NCBI GenBank assembly: GCA_000438115.1
Contig: FR903582.1
Span: 40,430 to 72,837, forward strand
DNA length: 32,408 nt
Source: Prevotella sp. CAG:617
Lineage (GTDB): Bacteria; Bacteroidota; Bacteroidia; Bacteroidales; Bacteroidaceae
Direction: 5' to 3'
How positions within the stretch are numbered: position 1 is the first letter of the stretch; every line of letters starts with the position of its first letter. The notes below the pieces were generated by a model. It ran no database searches, was not told where the DNA came from, and saw nothing but the letters and a program-made list of their open reading frames with translations. Of this stretch, positions 14,380 through 22,488 are shown in pieces. The position numbers and the translations under genes are program-made.

Positions 14380-14420
14380 GTTTTTTTTTTTGAGTGATTT
14401 TTGATGTTGTGAATATTGTT

Positions 14421-15332
14421 TTAAAATTTGATTTGGTAAACGTTGGTCTGCCGCAGGTTGAATCCCAGGCTGCGGTAGAGGCGGTTGGCGGCTTCGCGCT
14501 CGGGCCGCGAAGTGAGTTGTACGGCGTCGGCACCCAGGCGCCGGGCTTCGCCGATGAGGTGCTCCACGAGGCGCCGGCCCCATCCCTGTCCGCGCAGACT
14601 TTCGTCGACTACCACATCGTCAATCCAGGCCTTGCGCCCCGTGAGCAGAGGCGTGAAACTCAGGGTGGCCGTGCCCATAATGGCGCCTTGCGGGCGCTTC
14701 AGGGCGTAAAGGCAGGCGCAGGGTGAGGCTAGCAGTTCGTTGATTTGTTCTGTGCAGTCGGAACACGGACGGCCTTGCAGCTGTTCGCGCAGGGCGGCCA
14801 GGTCGGCAGCTTCAACGGGCGAGCAGTGGCTCATGCGGGTCAGTTGCGGAACACCGCCGTCGGTCAGGCGGTTCAGCAACTGGTTGACACTCAGTTGAAA
14901 AATGGGGTGAATCAGGTCGGGAGCAATTTCCTGCAGCGGTTGCAGCACAAAAAGGCGGCGGTGAAGGCGCGGATGCGGCAAAACCAGTGGGGCTTCGGAA
15001 TTGTTCACACAGCAATGGTCGAGCAGCAGCAGATCGATGTCGATGAGGCGGTCGGAAAATTGCAGGTTATGGCTTTTGGTAAGCCGTCCCAACTGCTTTT
15101 CTATGGCTTGCGTGCGGAAAAGCAGTTCGTCGGGCGAATATGAAGTCTGAAAGGCAGCTACGGCATTCAGAAAGGTATGTTCTGAAACAAAACCCACCGG
15201 TGCTGTTTCATAAAAATGCGAACGGCTTAAAAGTTTTCCGACTTCGGCCTCCAGAAGTCGGAGTGCCGAAGTCAGGTTTTCTGCTTTGTTCCCCAGGTTG
15301 GAGCCTAAAGCGATATATACAGTTCTTTCCAT
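14421..15332 (-). CDS. folK: HPPK (FolK) fused to a GNAT acetyltransferase domain
   Basis: Residues 1 to about 157 are 6-hydroxymethyl-7,8-dihydropterin pyrophosphokinase, a folate-pathway enzyme. They show ALGSNLGNK at 8-16, the magnesium motif FSDRLIDIDLLLL at 92-104, and PHPRLHRRLFVLQPL at 119-133. Residues from about 166 to 303 form a GNAT fold, with the acetyl-CoA loop RGQGWG at 247-252 and the terminal segment ANRLYRSLGF. Typical FolK is about 150-170 residues, so this is a two-domain fusion in one uninterrupted frame. An ATG at codon 167 could also produce the GNAT domain alone. The ATG overlaps the queA stop (TAATG), pointing to translational coupling. HPPK identity is firm; the acetyl acceptor is unknown. 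Confidence 0.92.
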   Translation of the reverse strand: MERTVYIALGSNLGNKAENLTSALRLLEAEVGKLLSRSHFYETAPVGFVSEHTFLNAVAAFQTSYSPDELLFRTQAIEKQLGRLTKSHNLQFSDRLIDIDLLLLDHCCVNNSEAPLVLPHPRLHRRLFVLQPLQEIAPDLIHPIFQLSVNQLLNRLTDGGVPQLTRMSHCSPVEAADLAALREQLQGRPCSDCTEQINELLASPCACLYALKRPQGAIMGTATLSFTPLLTGRKAWIDDVVVDESLRGQGWGRRLVEHLIGEARRLGADAVQLTSRPEREAANRLYRSLGFNLRQTNVYQIKF

Positions 15333-16384
15333 TAGTCGATGATGAGCATGGCGTCGCCGTACACGCCGAAGCGGTAATCCTCTTGTAGGGCTACTTTATA
15401 GGCATTCATGGTGTTTTCATACCCGCCGAAAGCAGAGGTGAGCATCAGCAGGGTGGAATAGGGCAGGTGGAAGTTGCTGACCATGGCATCGGCTACGTTG
15501 AATTCGTAGGGCGGGAAGATAAATTTGTTGGTCCAGCCGTCGTATTCCTTGATGCGGTGGTTGGTACCGACGCAGGCTTCCAGGGCACGTTGTACGGTAG
15601 TACCTACGGCCACTACCTTGCGGTTGTTTTCCTTGGCGTTGTTGACCATCTGGCAGCATTCGGCACCTACGTGAACTTCCTCGGAATCCATCTTGTGTTT
15701 GGTCAGGTCTTCCACGTCGGTTTCGCGGAAGTTGCCCAGGCCGCAGTGGAGCGTAATGAACGAAAAGTCGATGCCCTTGATTTCCATGAGCTTCATCAGT
15801 TCGCGTGAAAAGTGCAGACCGGCAGCCGGAGCCGTAACGGCGCCTTCGTTTTTGGCAAAGATGCACTGAAACTGTTCCATGTCTTCCGGTTCGGACTCGC
15901 GGCCTACAAACCGTGGCAGCGGGGCCTCGCCCAAAGCGTAGAGCTGGCGCTTGAATTCGTCGTGGTCGCCGTCGTAAAGGAAGCGCAGCGTGCGGCCGCG
16001 GCTTGTCGTGTTGTCAATAACTTCGGCTACAATGGAGTTTCCCTCGCCGAAATAGAGCTTGTTGCCGATGCGGATCTTTCGTGCAGGGTCAACCAGCACG
16101 TCCCACAGGCGCAATTCCTGATTAAGTTCGCGCAGGAGGAACACTTCAATGCGGGCACCGGTTTTTTCCTTGTTGCCGTAAAGGCGGGCGGGAAATACTT
16201 TGGTATCATTAAAGACAAACAAGTCGTGCTCGTCAAAATAGTTCAGGATTTCCTTGAACATCTTGTGCTCGATTTCACCTGTTTTGCGGTGTAGAACCAT
16301 CAGACGGCATTCGTCGCGGTGTGGAGCCGGATATTTGGCGATTTTTTCTTCTGGAAGTTTGAATTTGAATTGAGAAAGTTTCAT
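15332..16384 (-). CDS. queA: S-adenosylmethionine:tRNA ribosyltransferase-isomerase (QueA)
   Basis: QueA converts preQ1 in tRNA to epoxyqueuosine using S-adenosylmethionine. The 350 residues are the family length. Seen are MKLSQFKFKLPEEKIAKYPA at the start, FVFNDTKVFPARL, the conserved GAVTAPAAGLHFS, ITLHCGLGNF and VGTTVQRALEA. The start at 16382-16384 was chosen because these 20 residues match the family; a longer frame does not. It lies 87 bases after truB, a gap holding a short GC hairpin (16408-16428), and runs into folK with a one-base overlap. Nothing is unusual in the protein. Confidence 0.97.
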   Translation of the reverse strand: MKLSQFKFKLPEEKIAKYPAPHRDECRLMVLHRKTGEIEHKMFKEILNYFDEHDLFVFNDTKVFPARLYGNKEKTGARIEVFLLRELNQELRLWDVLVDPARKIRIGNKLYFGEGNSIVAEVIDNTTSRGRTLRFLYDGDHDEFKRQLYALGEAPLPRFVGRESEPEDMEQFQCIFAKNEGAVTAPAAGLHFSRELMKLMEIKGIDFSFITLHCGLGNFRETDVEDLTKHKMDSEEVHVGAECCQMVNNAKENNRKVVAVGTTVQRALEACVGTNHRIKEYDGWTNKFIFPPYEFNVADAMVSNFHLPYSTLLMLTSAFGGYENTMNAYKVALQEDYRFGVYGDAMLIID

Positions 16385-16471
16385 GGTGCAGCATTTTAGT
16401 GTGGCCGTTCCGGCTGATGAGGCCGGAATCATGCCGGTTGTGTTATGATATATTCTGTTGTCGGGCAGCCG

Positions 16472-17179
16472 TCAGTCATCTAATGTGGTTTCTACGGTCT
16501 GCTCGTTGAGCCAGGTTTCAAACTGGCTCAGCTGGAAGCAGTGTTCCAGCGTATATTGTCCGACTTGGGTGCGTTGCAGGGCTGTCAGGTGAGCACCGCT
16601 TCCCAGGGCCTGTCCGATGTCGCGGGCCAAGGCGCGTATGTAGGTGCCTTTGCTGCAGGCTACCCTGATTTTGATGATGGGCAGGCGGCAGTCGAGCAGT
16701 TCGATGTGGTCAATATGTATGGTTTTGGCCTTCAGTTCTACGTCTTTTCCCTTGCGGGCAAGGTCGTAGGCCCGTTTACCCTGAATCTTGCAGGCTGAAA
16801 ATGTGGGCGGTACCTGATTAATGTCGCCTTCGAACTGCTTGAGTACGCGGCATACGTCATTTTCGCTGATGTGGTCGGTCGGATAAAGGGCGTCAATGGA
16901 GTGTTCCAGGTCGAAACTTGGGGTTGTGGCGCCCAGACGCAGGGTAGCGATGTACTCTTTTTTTCCGGCCTGCAACGTTTCGATTTGTTTGGTGGCGCGG
17001 CCCGTACATACCAGCATGACGCCGGTGGCCAGGGGGTCGAGGGTGCCGGCGTGTCCCACTTTAATCTTGACGCCGTCCATGCGCAGTGTGAGCAGCCGCC
17101 GGATCTTGGCGACCATCTGGAACGAAGTCCAGCCATAGGGCTTGTCGAAAGCCAGTATTTGTCCCTTCAGAAAGTTCAT
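16472..17179 (-). CDS. truB: tRNA pseudouridine(55) synthase (TruB)
   Basis: TruB makes pseudouridine 55 in the T-loop of tRNAs. The 235 residues include the catalytic Asp48 in HAGTLDPLATGVML, the KPYGWTSFQMV segment, and CSKGTYIRALARDIG near residue 185-200. The protein starts MNFLKGQILAFDKP directly, 7 bases after the uppP stop, so the two are clearly cotranscribed. A late in-frame tail runs to the stop without extra domain. Firm identification. Confidence 0.96.
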   Translation of the reverse strand: MNFLKGQILAFDKPYGWTSFQMVAKIRRLLTLRMDGVKIKVGHAGTLDPLATGVMLVCTGRATKQIETLQAGKKEYIATLRLGATTPSFDLEHSIDALYPTDHISENDVCRVLKQFEGDINQVPPTFSACKIQGKRAYDLARKGKDVELKAKTIHIDHIELLDCRLPIIKIRVACSKGTYIRALARDIGQALGSGAHLTALQRTQVGQYTLEHCFQLSQFETWLNEQTVETTLDD

Positions 17180-17186
17180 GCGCGAA

Positions 17187-18032
17187 TCAGGCCATTTTTA
17201 GGTCGATGCCGCAGGCCAGGCATACCAGGATAACTACTCCTACAATGATGCGATACCAGCCAAAAGCGCGGAATCCGTAGCGCGACACGTAGTTGATAAA
17301 AAATTTGATGGCCGCAATGGCTACGACAAAAGCTACGGCCGAACCTACCAGCAGCACGGTCAGGTTGTTGCCCTCGGTGAGCAGGTTGCCGCCGCCGTTG
17401 CTGATGAGGTCATACACTTTCTTGCAGGTGGCGCCCAGCATGGTGGGGACGGCCAGGAAGAAAGAGAACTCGGCTGCGGCGCGGCGCGTGAGCCGTTGCG
17501 ACATACCGCCTACGATGGTTGACATGGAGCGCGATACGCCCGGAATCATGGCGATACACTGGATGCAGCCGATAATAAAGGCGCGCTTGTAAGTAAGCGG
17601 CGTGTTTTCGGAGCCTTTGTTGAAAATCCTGTCGCAGTAGAGCATGAAGATACCGCCGACAACCAGCATGACTGCCACCAGGGTTACGCTGCCCAGGGCT
17701 TCGTCGATGGCGTCGCTGAAAGCTGTGCCGAGGATGACGGCCGGAATGATGCCCACAATGAGTTTGAGGTAGAAGCGCCAGATGGCACCCCACCACGTGT
17801 GGCCTTCCTTCTTGGCTGAATCGGGATAGAAAAAGCGTCGCCAGTAGAGGATAATGACGGAAAGGATAGCGCCAAACTGAATGATGACGTCAAAAGCTTT
17901 GACAAAGTCGGTGCTTTCTACGCCCAGCAGGCTTTGGGCAATAATCATGTGGCCCGTAGAGGATACGGGGAGAAATTCCGTCAAGCCTTCAACGATGGCG
18001 ATGATAACGGTTTGTAGCCAGGTCATGTCCAT
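17187..18032 (-). CDS. uppP: Undecaprenyl-diphosphate phosphatase (UppP/BacA type)
   Basis: This inner-membrane enzyme recycles undecaprenyl diphosphate to the monophosphate used for peptidoglycan and O-antigen synthesis. The 281 residues form several membrane helices. The first motif EGLTEFLPVSSTGH is at 15-28 and the second PGVSRS at 164-169, with Arg168 in the active site. It follows the DUF3098 gene by 14 bases and precedes truB by 7. The pair next to ftsX places cell-wall lipid recycling in the same unit as division. Firm identification. Confidence 0.97.
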   Translation of the reverse strand: MDMTWLQTVIIAIVEGLTEFLPVSSTGHMIIAQSLLGVESTDFVKAFDVIIQFGAILSVIILYWRRFFYPDSAKKEGHTWWGAIWRFYLKLIVGIIPAVILGTAFSDAIDEALGSVTLVAVMLVVGGIFMLYCDRIFNKGSENTPLTYKRAFIIGCIQCIAMIPGVSRSMSTIVGGMSQRLTRRAAAEFSFFLAVPTMLGATCKKVYDLISNGGGNLLTEGNNLTVLLVGSAVAFVVAIAAIKFFINYVSRYGFRAFGWYRIIVGVVILVCLACGIDLKMA

Positions 18033-18046
18033 GTTGTGCAGGGGTA

Positions 18047-18298
18047 TTATTGTTCGTTTTCAGGGGTTTTGTGCGCCGGTTTGCGCAGAATGGCGTAAAT
18101 CATTGCCAAAAAGCCTATCAGACAAACTACCGGTGCAACCTTGATGCGCTGGGCGTTGTAGACTTCGGGGTTAAACTGTGTTTCAGTAGAGGTTCCGCCC
18201 GCCATCAGGATGAATCCGATGATGACAATGGCCATGCTGACGCCCAACAGAATGAAGTTGGTGCGGTCAAAAGCAAAGTTTCTTCTGTCCTTTTCCAT
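18047..18298 (-). CDS. DUF3098 family small membrane protein
   Basis: An 83-residue protein with two membrane helices (about 14-32 and 55-73) and a short charged N-terminus MEKDRRNFAFDRTNF. The sequence NFILLGVSMAIVIIGFILMAG fits the DUF3098 family found in Bacteroidetes beside ftsX and uppP. The start at 18296-18298 was chosen over a longer frame whose extra part overlaps ftsX and is not conserved-looking. Function is unknown; context suggests a role at the division site or envelope. Gaps are 14 bases to uppP and 35 bases to ftsX. Confidence 0.8.
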   Translation of the reverse strand: MEKDRRNFAFDRTNFILLGVSMAIVIIGFILMAGGTSTETQFNPEVYNAQRIKVAPVVCLIGFLAMIYAILRKPAHKTPENEQ

Positions 18299-18333
18299 TA
18301 TATTTTGCTTGATATGATTTTCTGTATCGGTCT

Positions 18334-19212
18334 TTATGAGAGAATGAGGCGTGAGGTGTCCATGCGCAGGAACTTGTTGACTGAAATCAGTGCGCAGAAG
18401 AACGTCAGGATGATGCCGAACACCACTACCGTGCCCATGGTGGCTGCCCATACCTCAAAGGTAATGAGTGATTGCAGGTCGGGTTCCCATTGCAGCATGC
18501 TGATGATGCCGGCATAAAGTACGCCGTCGGCCAGAATGGCTGAAATGATGCCGATGGTCAGGGCGCGCAGCAGGAACGGGCGCCGGATAAAGCTCCAGCG
18601 GGCGCCTACCAGTTTCATGGTCTGTATGGTGAAGCGGTGGGAATACACACTCATGCGCATCACGTTGTTGATGAGCGAGAAACTGACAAACACAAGCAGA
18701 ATGGCTACGCCGAGCAGAATCATACTGATTTGCTGGATATTATGGTTGACGCTGTCCATCAGGTCCTGCGGATAAATGACGTCGGTCACGCCCTTCTGCT
18801 GCTTGATGTAGGGCATGTAGCGGTCCAGACTGTCACGCGTGGTGTAGGGGGCTTTCAGGTGAATCTCAAACGAAGCCGGTATGGGGCTGGCGCCCAGAAA
18901 TTCCGTCGGGTCGGTACCCAGGGCTTCAGCCTGCTCGCGGGTGGCCTTTTCCTTCGAGCTGTAACTCATTTTCAGGGTAAAGGGTTCGCGGTAGAGCTTG
19001 CTGGCCAGGGCCTGTGCCTGATAGGGCCGCAGGCTGTCGCTCAGCAGAACCTGCACCGTGAAGTTTTCACGCAGGGAGCGGCTCAGGTTATTGCCCAGCG
19101 TTACAAAAAACATGACAATGCCCAGCAGGATGAGTACTAAAGTGGTGCTGATACATGAAGTAACGGCGCTCATTACGCCGCTGCTTCTTCTTTTTTTGAT
19201 GCGGTTAGCCAT
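18334..19212 (-). CDS. ftsX: Cell division protein FtsX
   Basis: FtsX is the membrane half of the FtsEX complex, which drives peptidoglycan hydrolase activation at the septum. The 292 residues have a basic N-terminus MANRIKKRRSSG, a first helix at about 18-38, a large periplasmic loop, and three C-terminal helices with LRALTIGIISAILADGVLYA. It follows the methyltransferase gene with an 8-base overlap and no FtsE is encoded next to it, as is usual in Bacteroidetes where ftsE can be elsewhere. Identification rests on fold pattern, size and conserved context. Confidence 0.92.
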   Translation of the reverse strand: MANRIKKRRSSGVMSAVTSCISTTLVLILLGIVMFFVTLGNNLSRSLRENFTVQVLLSDSLRPYQAQALASKLYREPFTLKMSYSSKEKATREQAEALGTDPTEFLGASPIPASFEIHLKAPYTTRDSLDRYMPYIKQQKGVTDVIYPQDLMDSVNHNIQQISMILLGVAILLVFVSFSLINNVMRMSVYSHRFTIQTMKLVGARWSFIRRPFLLRALTIGIISAILADGVLYAGIISMLQWEPDLQSLITFEVWAATMGTVVVFGIILTFFCALISVNKFLRMDTSRLILS

Positions 19213-20113
19213 TTTTTTTCTTTTTCATCACATAAATAATCGAACTGCTTAACTCGGGTCGGCCGCCGGCCTTGAAATAGCACTTCAAACCGGTACTCAT
19301 GCCTTGTACAAAGGCATTTTTTGTGCCGGCGTAGCGCTCGGAAAGGATGGATATGAAAAAAGCATCAAGCGGCATGGCCTGCATCTCGAGCATTTTAAAG
19401 CCGTGGCGGGCGGCAATGGTATGTACGTTTTCAGAATTGAAGTGCCACAGGTGGCGCGGCACGTCGTAGGCAGCCCAGTGGGTGCCGTAGATGCTGCCGT
19501 CGGCCGATTCAAAGTTGGGTACAGCCATGATGAATATGCCGTCGGGCTTGAGCAGACGGTTCACCAGCTCCCATTCGTGGTCGAGCTGCTGCACATGCTC
19601 CATCACGTGCCACATGGTGACGGCGTCAAATGTGGCGTCGGGTATGTTTTCCAACTCTTCGGGGCTGACCAGATGGTCTATGTTGAAGTGCTGCTGTGCA
19701 AAACGGCGGGCGTTTTCGCTCTTTTCGGCTGCGGTGACGTTCCAGCTTATTTTCTTCATTTCGTGGGCAAAGTATCCCGTGCCCGAACCGATGTCGAGCA
19801 GATGTCCGCGCTTGAGTTCCGTGGCGCTGGTGACGAGGTTGCGCTTGCGGCGCAGCATGAAGGTGCGCGCCCAGTGGTATATCTTGTTCATCAGCCCCCG
19901 GCGGGTGTCTGAATGCGAAATATAGTCGGGAGAGTCGTAATAGCGTGCATTGACCGACTCGTCGGGAAAGTCCTGCGTAAAGCAGAAACGGCAGTCCCGG
20001 CACTTCCATATTTTAAATGATTCACCTGTGGCGTAGTGGTCCATACAGGTGCCGGCTTCTTCAAGGTGTTGGCTGCCGCAAATCGGGCAGGTATCTATAT
20101 GAATAATATCCAT
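19205..20113 (-). CDS. Class I SAM-dependent methyltransferase with N-terminal zinc ribbon
   Basis: A 302-residue enzyme. The N-terminus has Cys9-x2-Cys12 and Cys38-x2-Cys41, a zinc-ribbon pattern (CPIC then CRDC). The S-adenosylmethionine motif LLDIGSGTGY is at 105-114, followed by an acidic segment and AVTMWHVMEHVQQ as the post-motif region. The substrate is unknown; relatives often modify sugars or lipids of the cell surface. It is first in the eight-gene operon and overlaps ftsX by 8 bases. The start MDIIHIDTCPICGS was kept because the ribbon begins there. Confidence 0.88.
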   Translation of the reverse strand: MDIIHIDTCPICGSQHLEEAGTCMDHYATGESFKIWKCRDCRFCFTQDFPDESVNARYYDSPDYISHSDTRRGLMNKIYHWARTFMLRRKRNLVTSATELKRGHLLDIGSGTGYFAHEMKKISWNVTAAEKSENARRFAQQHFNIDHLVSPEELENIPDATFDAVTMWHVMEHVQQLDHEWELVNRLLKPDGIFIMAVPNFESADGSIYGTHWAAYDVPRHLWHFNSENVHTIAARHGFKMLEMQAMPLDAFFISILSERYAGTKNAFVQGMSTGLKCYFKAGGRPELSSSIIYVMKKKKNG

Positions 20114-20131
20114 ACAATCGCGAATTTGCTA

Positions 20132-20139
20132 CAAAAGTA
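20132..20139 (-). promoter_or_regulatory. -7 promoter element of the methyltransferase-to-M16 operon
   Basis: The minus strand reads TACTTTTG, matching TAnnTTTG. A TTTG lies upstream at 20163-20166, 23 bases away, slightly too far. The predicted leader is about 12 bases. Confidence 0.5.
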
Positions 20140-20234
20140 CTACAAATATGACGGGGCATTGACAAAATTAAAGATGTTTAACATGTCAGGCATGTCCCGC
20201 AATGCCGGTTTTTGCGGTTGGGCCGGGCGGGGGG

Positions 20235-22088
20235 TTAAATCAGATGTATGGAGTTGGGGTCAATTTCCTTGACGGCTTCCTTTTCAGCATCGTCATAGAG
20301 TTTCTGGATTTTTTCGGCATAGTGCTGGTAGACCACGGCGCGTTTTACCTTCAGGGTGTTGGTCAGTTCGCCGTTTTCAACGCTGAAGGGTTGGGGCAGT
20401 ATGATGAAGCGTTTGATGCGCTCGTAGTTGGCCAGATCCTGCTGCAGGGTGTTGATGCGTGTTTCGATAAGGGCATATACGGCGGGGTGGGCACACATTT
20501 CCTCGCGCGACTTGAAGCTCATGCCGCGCAGGTGGACATACTCTTCCAGCAGCTGGTAGTTGGGCACGATGAGGGCCGATACGAACTTGCGCTTGTCGGC
20601 TATGATGACGGCCTGCTCAAAGAGGCGGTCGACCACCAGTTTCGTTTCAATCATCTGGGGGGCGATATATTTGCCGTTGGAGGTTTTGAAAAGGTCCTTG
20701 ATGCGCTCTTTAAGGAAGAGTTCGCCGTTTTTCATGTAGCCTGCGTCGCCCGTGTGGAACCACCCGTCCTTGTCGATGGCGTGGCGGGTGATGCTTTCTT
20801 TCTTGTAGTAGCCCGGCGTGATGGTCTTGCCGCGCAGCAGGATTTCCTCGTTGTCGCCGATGCGCAGCTCGAGGCCTTCAATCAGGCGGCCCACTGACCC
20901 TACGGTGTAGGGCATGCCCAGAATGTCGCACGACACGGTGGCGGTGGATTCTGTCAGGCCGTAACCTACCACCATGTTGATGCCGGTGGCGTGTACAAAC
21001 TCCTCCACCACGGGCGGTACGGCGGCTCCGGCGGTTGGGAAAAAGTTGGCCCGCTCCAGGCCCAGCGTCTTGCGCAGCAGCTTGATGACGGTACCTTCAT
21101 AAAAGCGGTAGCTCAGGCTCAGGCTCAGCGGCACGTGTTTGCCGGCGGCCTTATAGCGGCTGTAGCGCTTGCCCACCTCAAGGGCTTCCTTGATGAGGCG
21201 GCGCTCAATGAACGAGCCTTTTTCTATTTTTTCGAGTACGCCGTGGTACACCTTCTCCCAGAAACGCGGCACGGCCGACATACACGTGGGGTGAACCTCG
21301 CGCATGGACTGCAACACGTCCTGCGGCACCAGATTGACGGCCATTTCGGCCCCCTCGGCCAGGCCCAGATAGGTCCAGGCGCGTTCAAAAATATGGGTAA
21401 AGGGCAGGAAGTTCAGAAACACGTCCTTTTCGCTCAGCGGCAGCACGGCGTCGTTGGCTGCCAGTCCGGCGTGGTACATCTCGTGCGTAATCATCACGCC
21501 CTTGCTGTCGCCCGTGGTGCCGCTGGTGTAGAGGATGTTGGCCAGCTCGTCAAACTTCTGTACGGCCGAGCGCTTGTCCACCTCTTCCTGATACCGGCTG
21601 TCGGCCAGGGCCAGGAATTCGTCGAAATAGAGCGAGAGGTGGTCGTTCTCGTGCTTTACGACCTTGCGGTCAAAGATAATCATGCGCTCCAGCGTGGGGC
21701 ATACGGGCAGCACGCGGCGTGCGGTGTCATACTGCAACTGCTCGCCCACGAAAAGCAGGCGCACTTCGGCATCATTGACCATATACTGCACCTGGGCGGC
21801 GCTGCTGGTGGCGTAGAAGGGGATGGTAACGGCGCGCACACCGTAGGCCCCGAAGTCAACCATCAGGCTTTCGGGCTTGTTTTGTGAAAATATACCCAGG
21901 TTTTCCTGTACGCTTGTGCCCAGGGCCAGCAGCGCACGTGATACGGCCGACACTTTTTCGGAAAATTCGGTCCAGCTGATGGGAATCCATTTGTTCTGAT
22001 CGTAGTCACGGTAGCTGAGGGCGGTTTTCGAACCGTATTGGGCAGCTTGCTGATGGATGAGTTGCGAGAAGTGGCAGTTGTTTAGCAT
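20235..22088 (-). CDS. Long-chain acyl-CoA synthetase (AMP-binding, FadD-like)
   Basis: This enzyme activates fatty acids to acyl-AMP and then acyl-CoA. The 617 residues include the P-loop YTSGTTGDSKG at 187-197, the adenylate motif VVGYGLTESTATVS, the hinge WFHTGDAGYMKNGELFLKERIKDLFKTSNGKYIAP (split here as TGDAGYM and KERIKDLFKTSNGKYIAP), and a C-terminal subdomain. The start MLNNCHFSQLIHQQAAQYG is family-like. It appears monocistronic, with its own promoter. The exact chain length is not evident. Nearby glycine-lipid genes use acyl groups, but they are 5 kb away and separate. Confidence 0.94.
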   Translation of the reverse strand: MLNNCHFSQLIHQQAAQYGSKTALSYRDYDQNKWIPISWTEFSEKVSAVSRALLALGTSVQENLGIFSQNKPESLMVDFGAYGVRAVTIPFYATSSAAQVQYMVNDAEVRLLFVGEQLQYDTARRVLPVCPTLERMIIFDRKVVKHENDHLSLYFDEFLALADSRYQEEVDKRSAVQKFDELANILYTSGTTGDSKGVMITHEMYHAGLAANDAVLPLSEKDVFLNFLPFTHIFERAWTYLGLAEGAEMAVNLVPQDVLQSMREVHPTCMSAVPRFWEKVYHGVLEKIEKGSFIERRLIKEALEVGKRYSRYKAAGKHVPLSLSLSYRFYEGTVIKLLRKTLGLERANFFPTAGAAVPPVVEEFVHATGINMVVGYGLTESTATVSCDILGMPYTVGSVGRLIEGLELRIGDNEEILLRGKTITPGYYKKESITRHAIDKDGWFHTGDAGYMKNGELFLKERIKDLFKTSNGKYIAPQMIETKLVVDRLFEQAVIIADKRKFVSALIVPNYQLLEEYVHLRGMSFKSREEMCAHPAVYALIETRINTLQQDLANYERIKRFIILPQPFSVENGELTNTLKVKRAVVYQHYAEKIQKLYDDAEKEAVKEIDPNSIHLI

Positions 22089-22152
22089 AGTATCGCTTTT
22101 TATGGCCTTGGTAGAGTCCGGAACGGGCTTTCCTGAGGCGTGCTGTTTTGGA

Positions 22153-22160
22153 CAAAGATA
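22153..22160 (-). promoter_or_regulatory. -7 promoter element of the acyl-CoA synthetase gene
   Basis: The minus strand reads TATCTTTG, matching TAnnTTTG, with a predicted leader of about 60 bases. The upstream 50 bases are very AT-rich, but no TTTG is at -33. Confidence 0.5.
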
Positions 22161-22488
22161 CGTATAAAAACTGAAAATATGCCATAAAATTAAAAAATCT
22201 GCCGGTCTTGTTAAAAAAAATAACCGCGTGTTCTGCGGCCTTGCCCGAGGAGGGAAAACAAGGCGGCTCCGAAGCGGAAAAAAACCGGCACCTGGAAATT
22301 TTTGGCCGGCACTTTGTTTCTTTTACTTCCGGCCTTTTTTCCGCAAGGTGCAGAGGGAGGGGAGGACATGCGTCGTTTTCTGTCGGGGGGAGGCGGGGTA
22401 CCCCCTGAACGCAAGCATGGCATGCAACTCACGGCCGCCGGGCGCGTGGTTTGCATGCCATGCTGAAATGCTTGGGCTTGCTGAGGGC
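22161..22488. other. Gene-free region with nested inverted repeats
   Basis: No convincing gene. Paired arms of about 15 bases (22274-22288 with 22329-22344, imperfect) enclose a GC-rich core whose CCGGC at 22285-22289 pairs with GCCGG at 22305-22309. A perfect 14-bp inverted repeat, 22414-22427 with 22451-22464, lies just beyond the stop of the secreted-protein gene and probably folds at the 3' end of its mRNA. One copy of the recurrent GC-rich motif is at 22304-22320. Confidence 0.6.

Noticed and set aside
20197..20217. Short CCGCAA/TTGCGG hairpin after the acyl-CoA synthetase gene
   Set aside because: Six-bp stem with no T-run; could be chance in GC-rich sequence.
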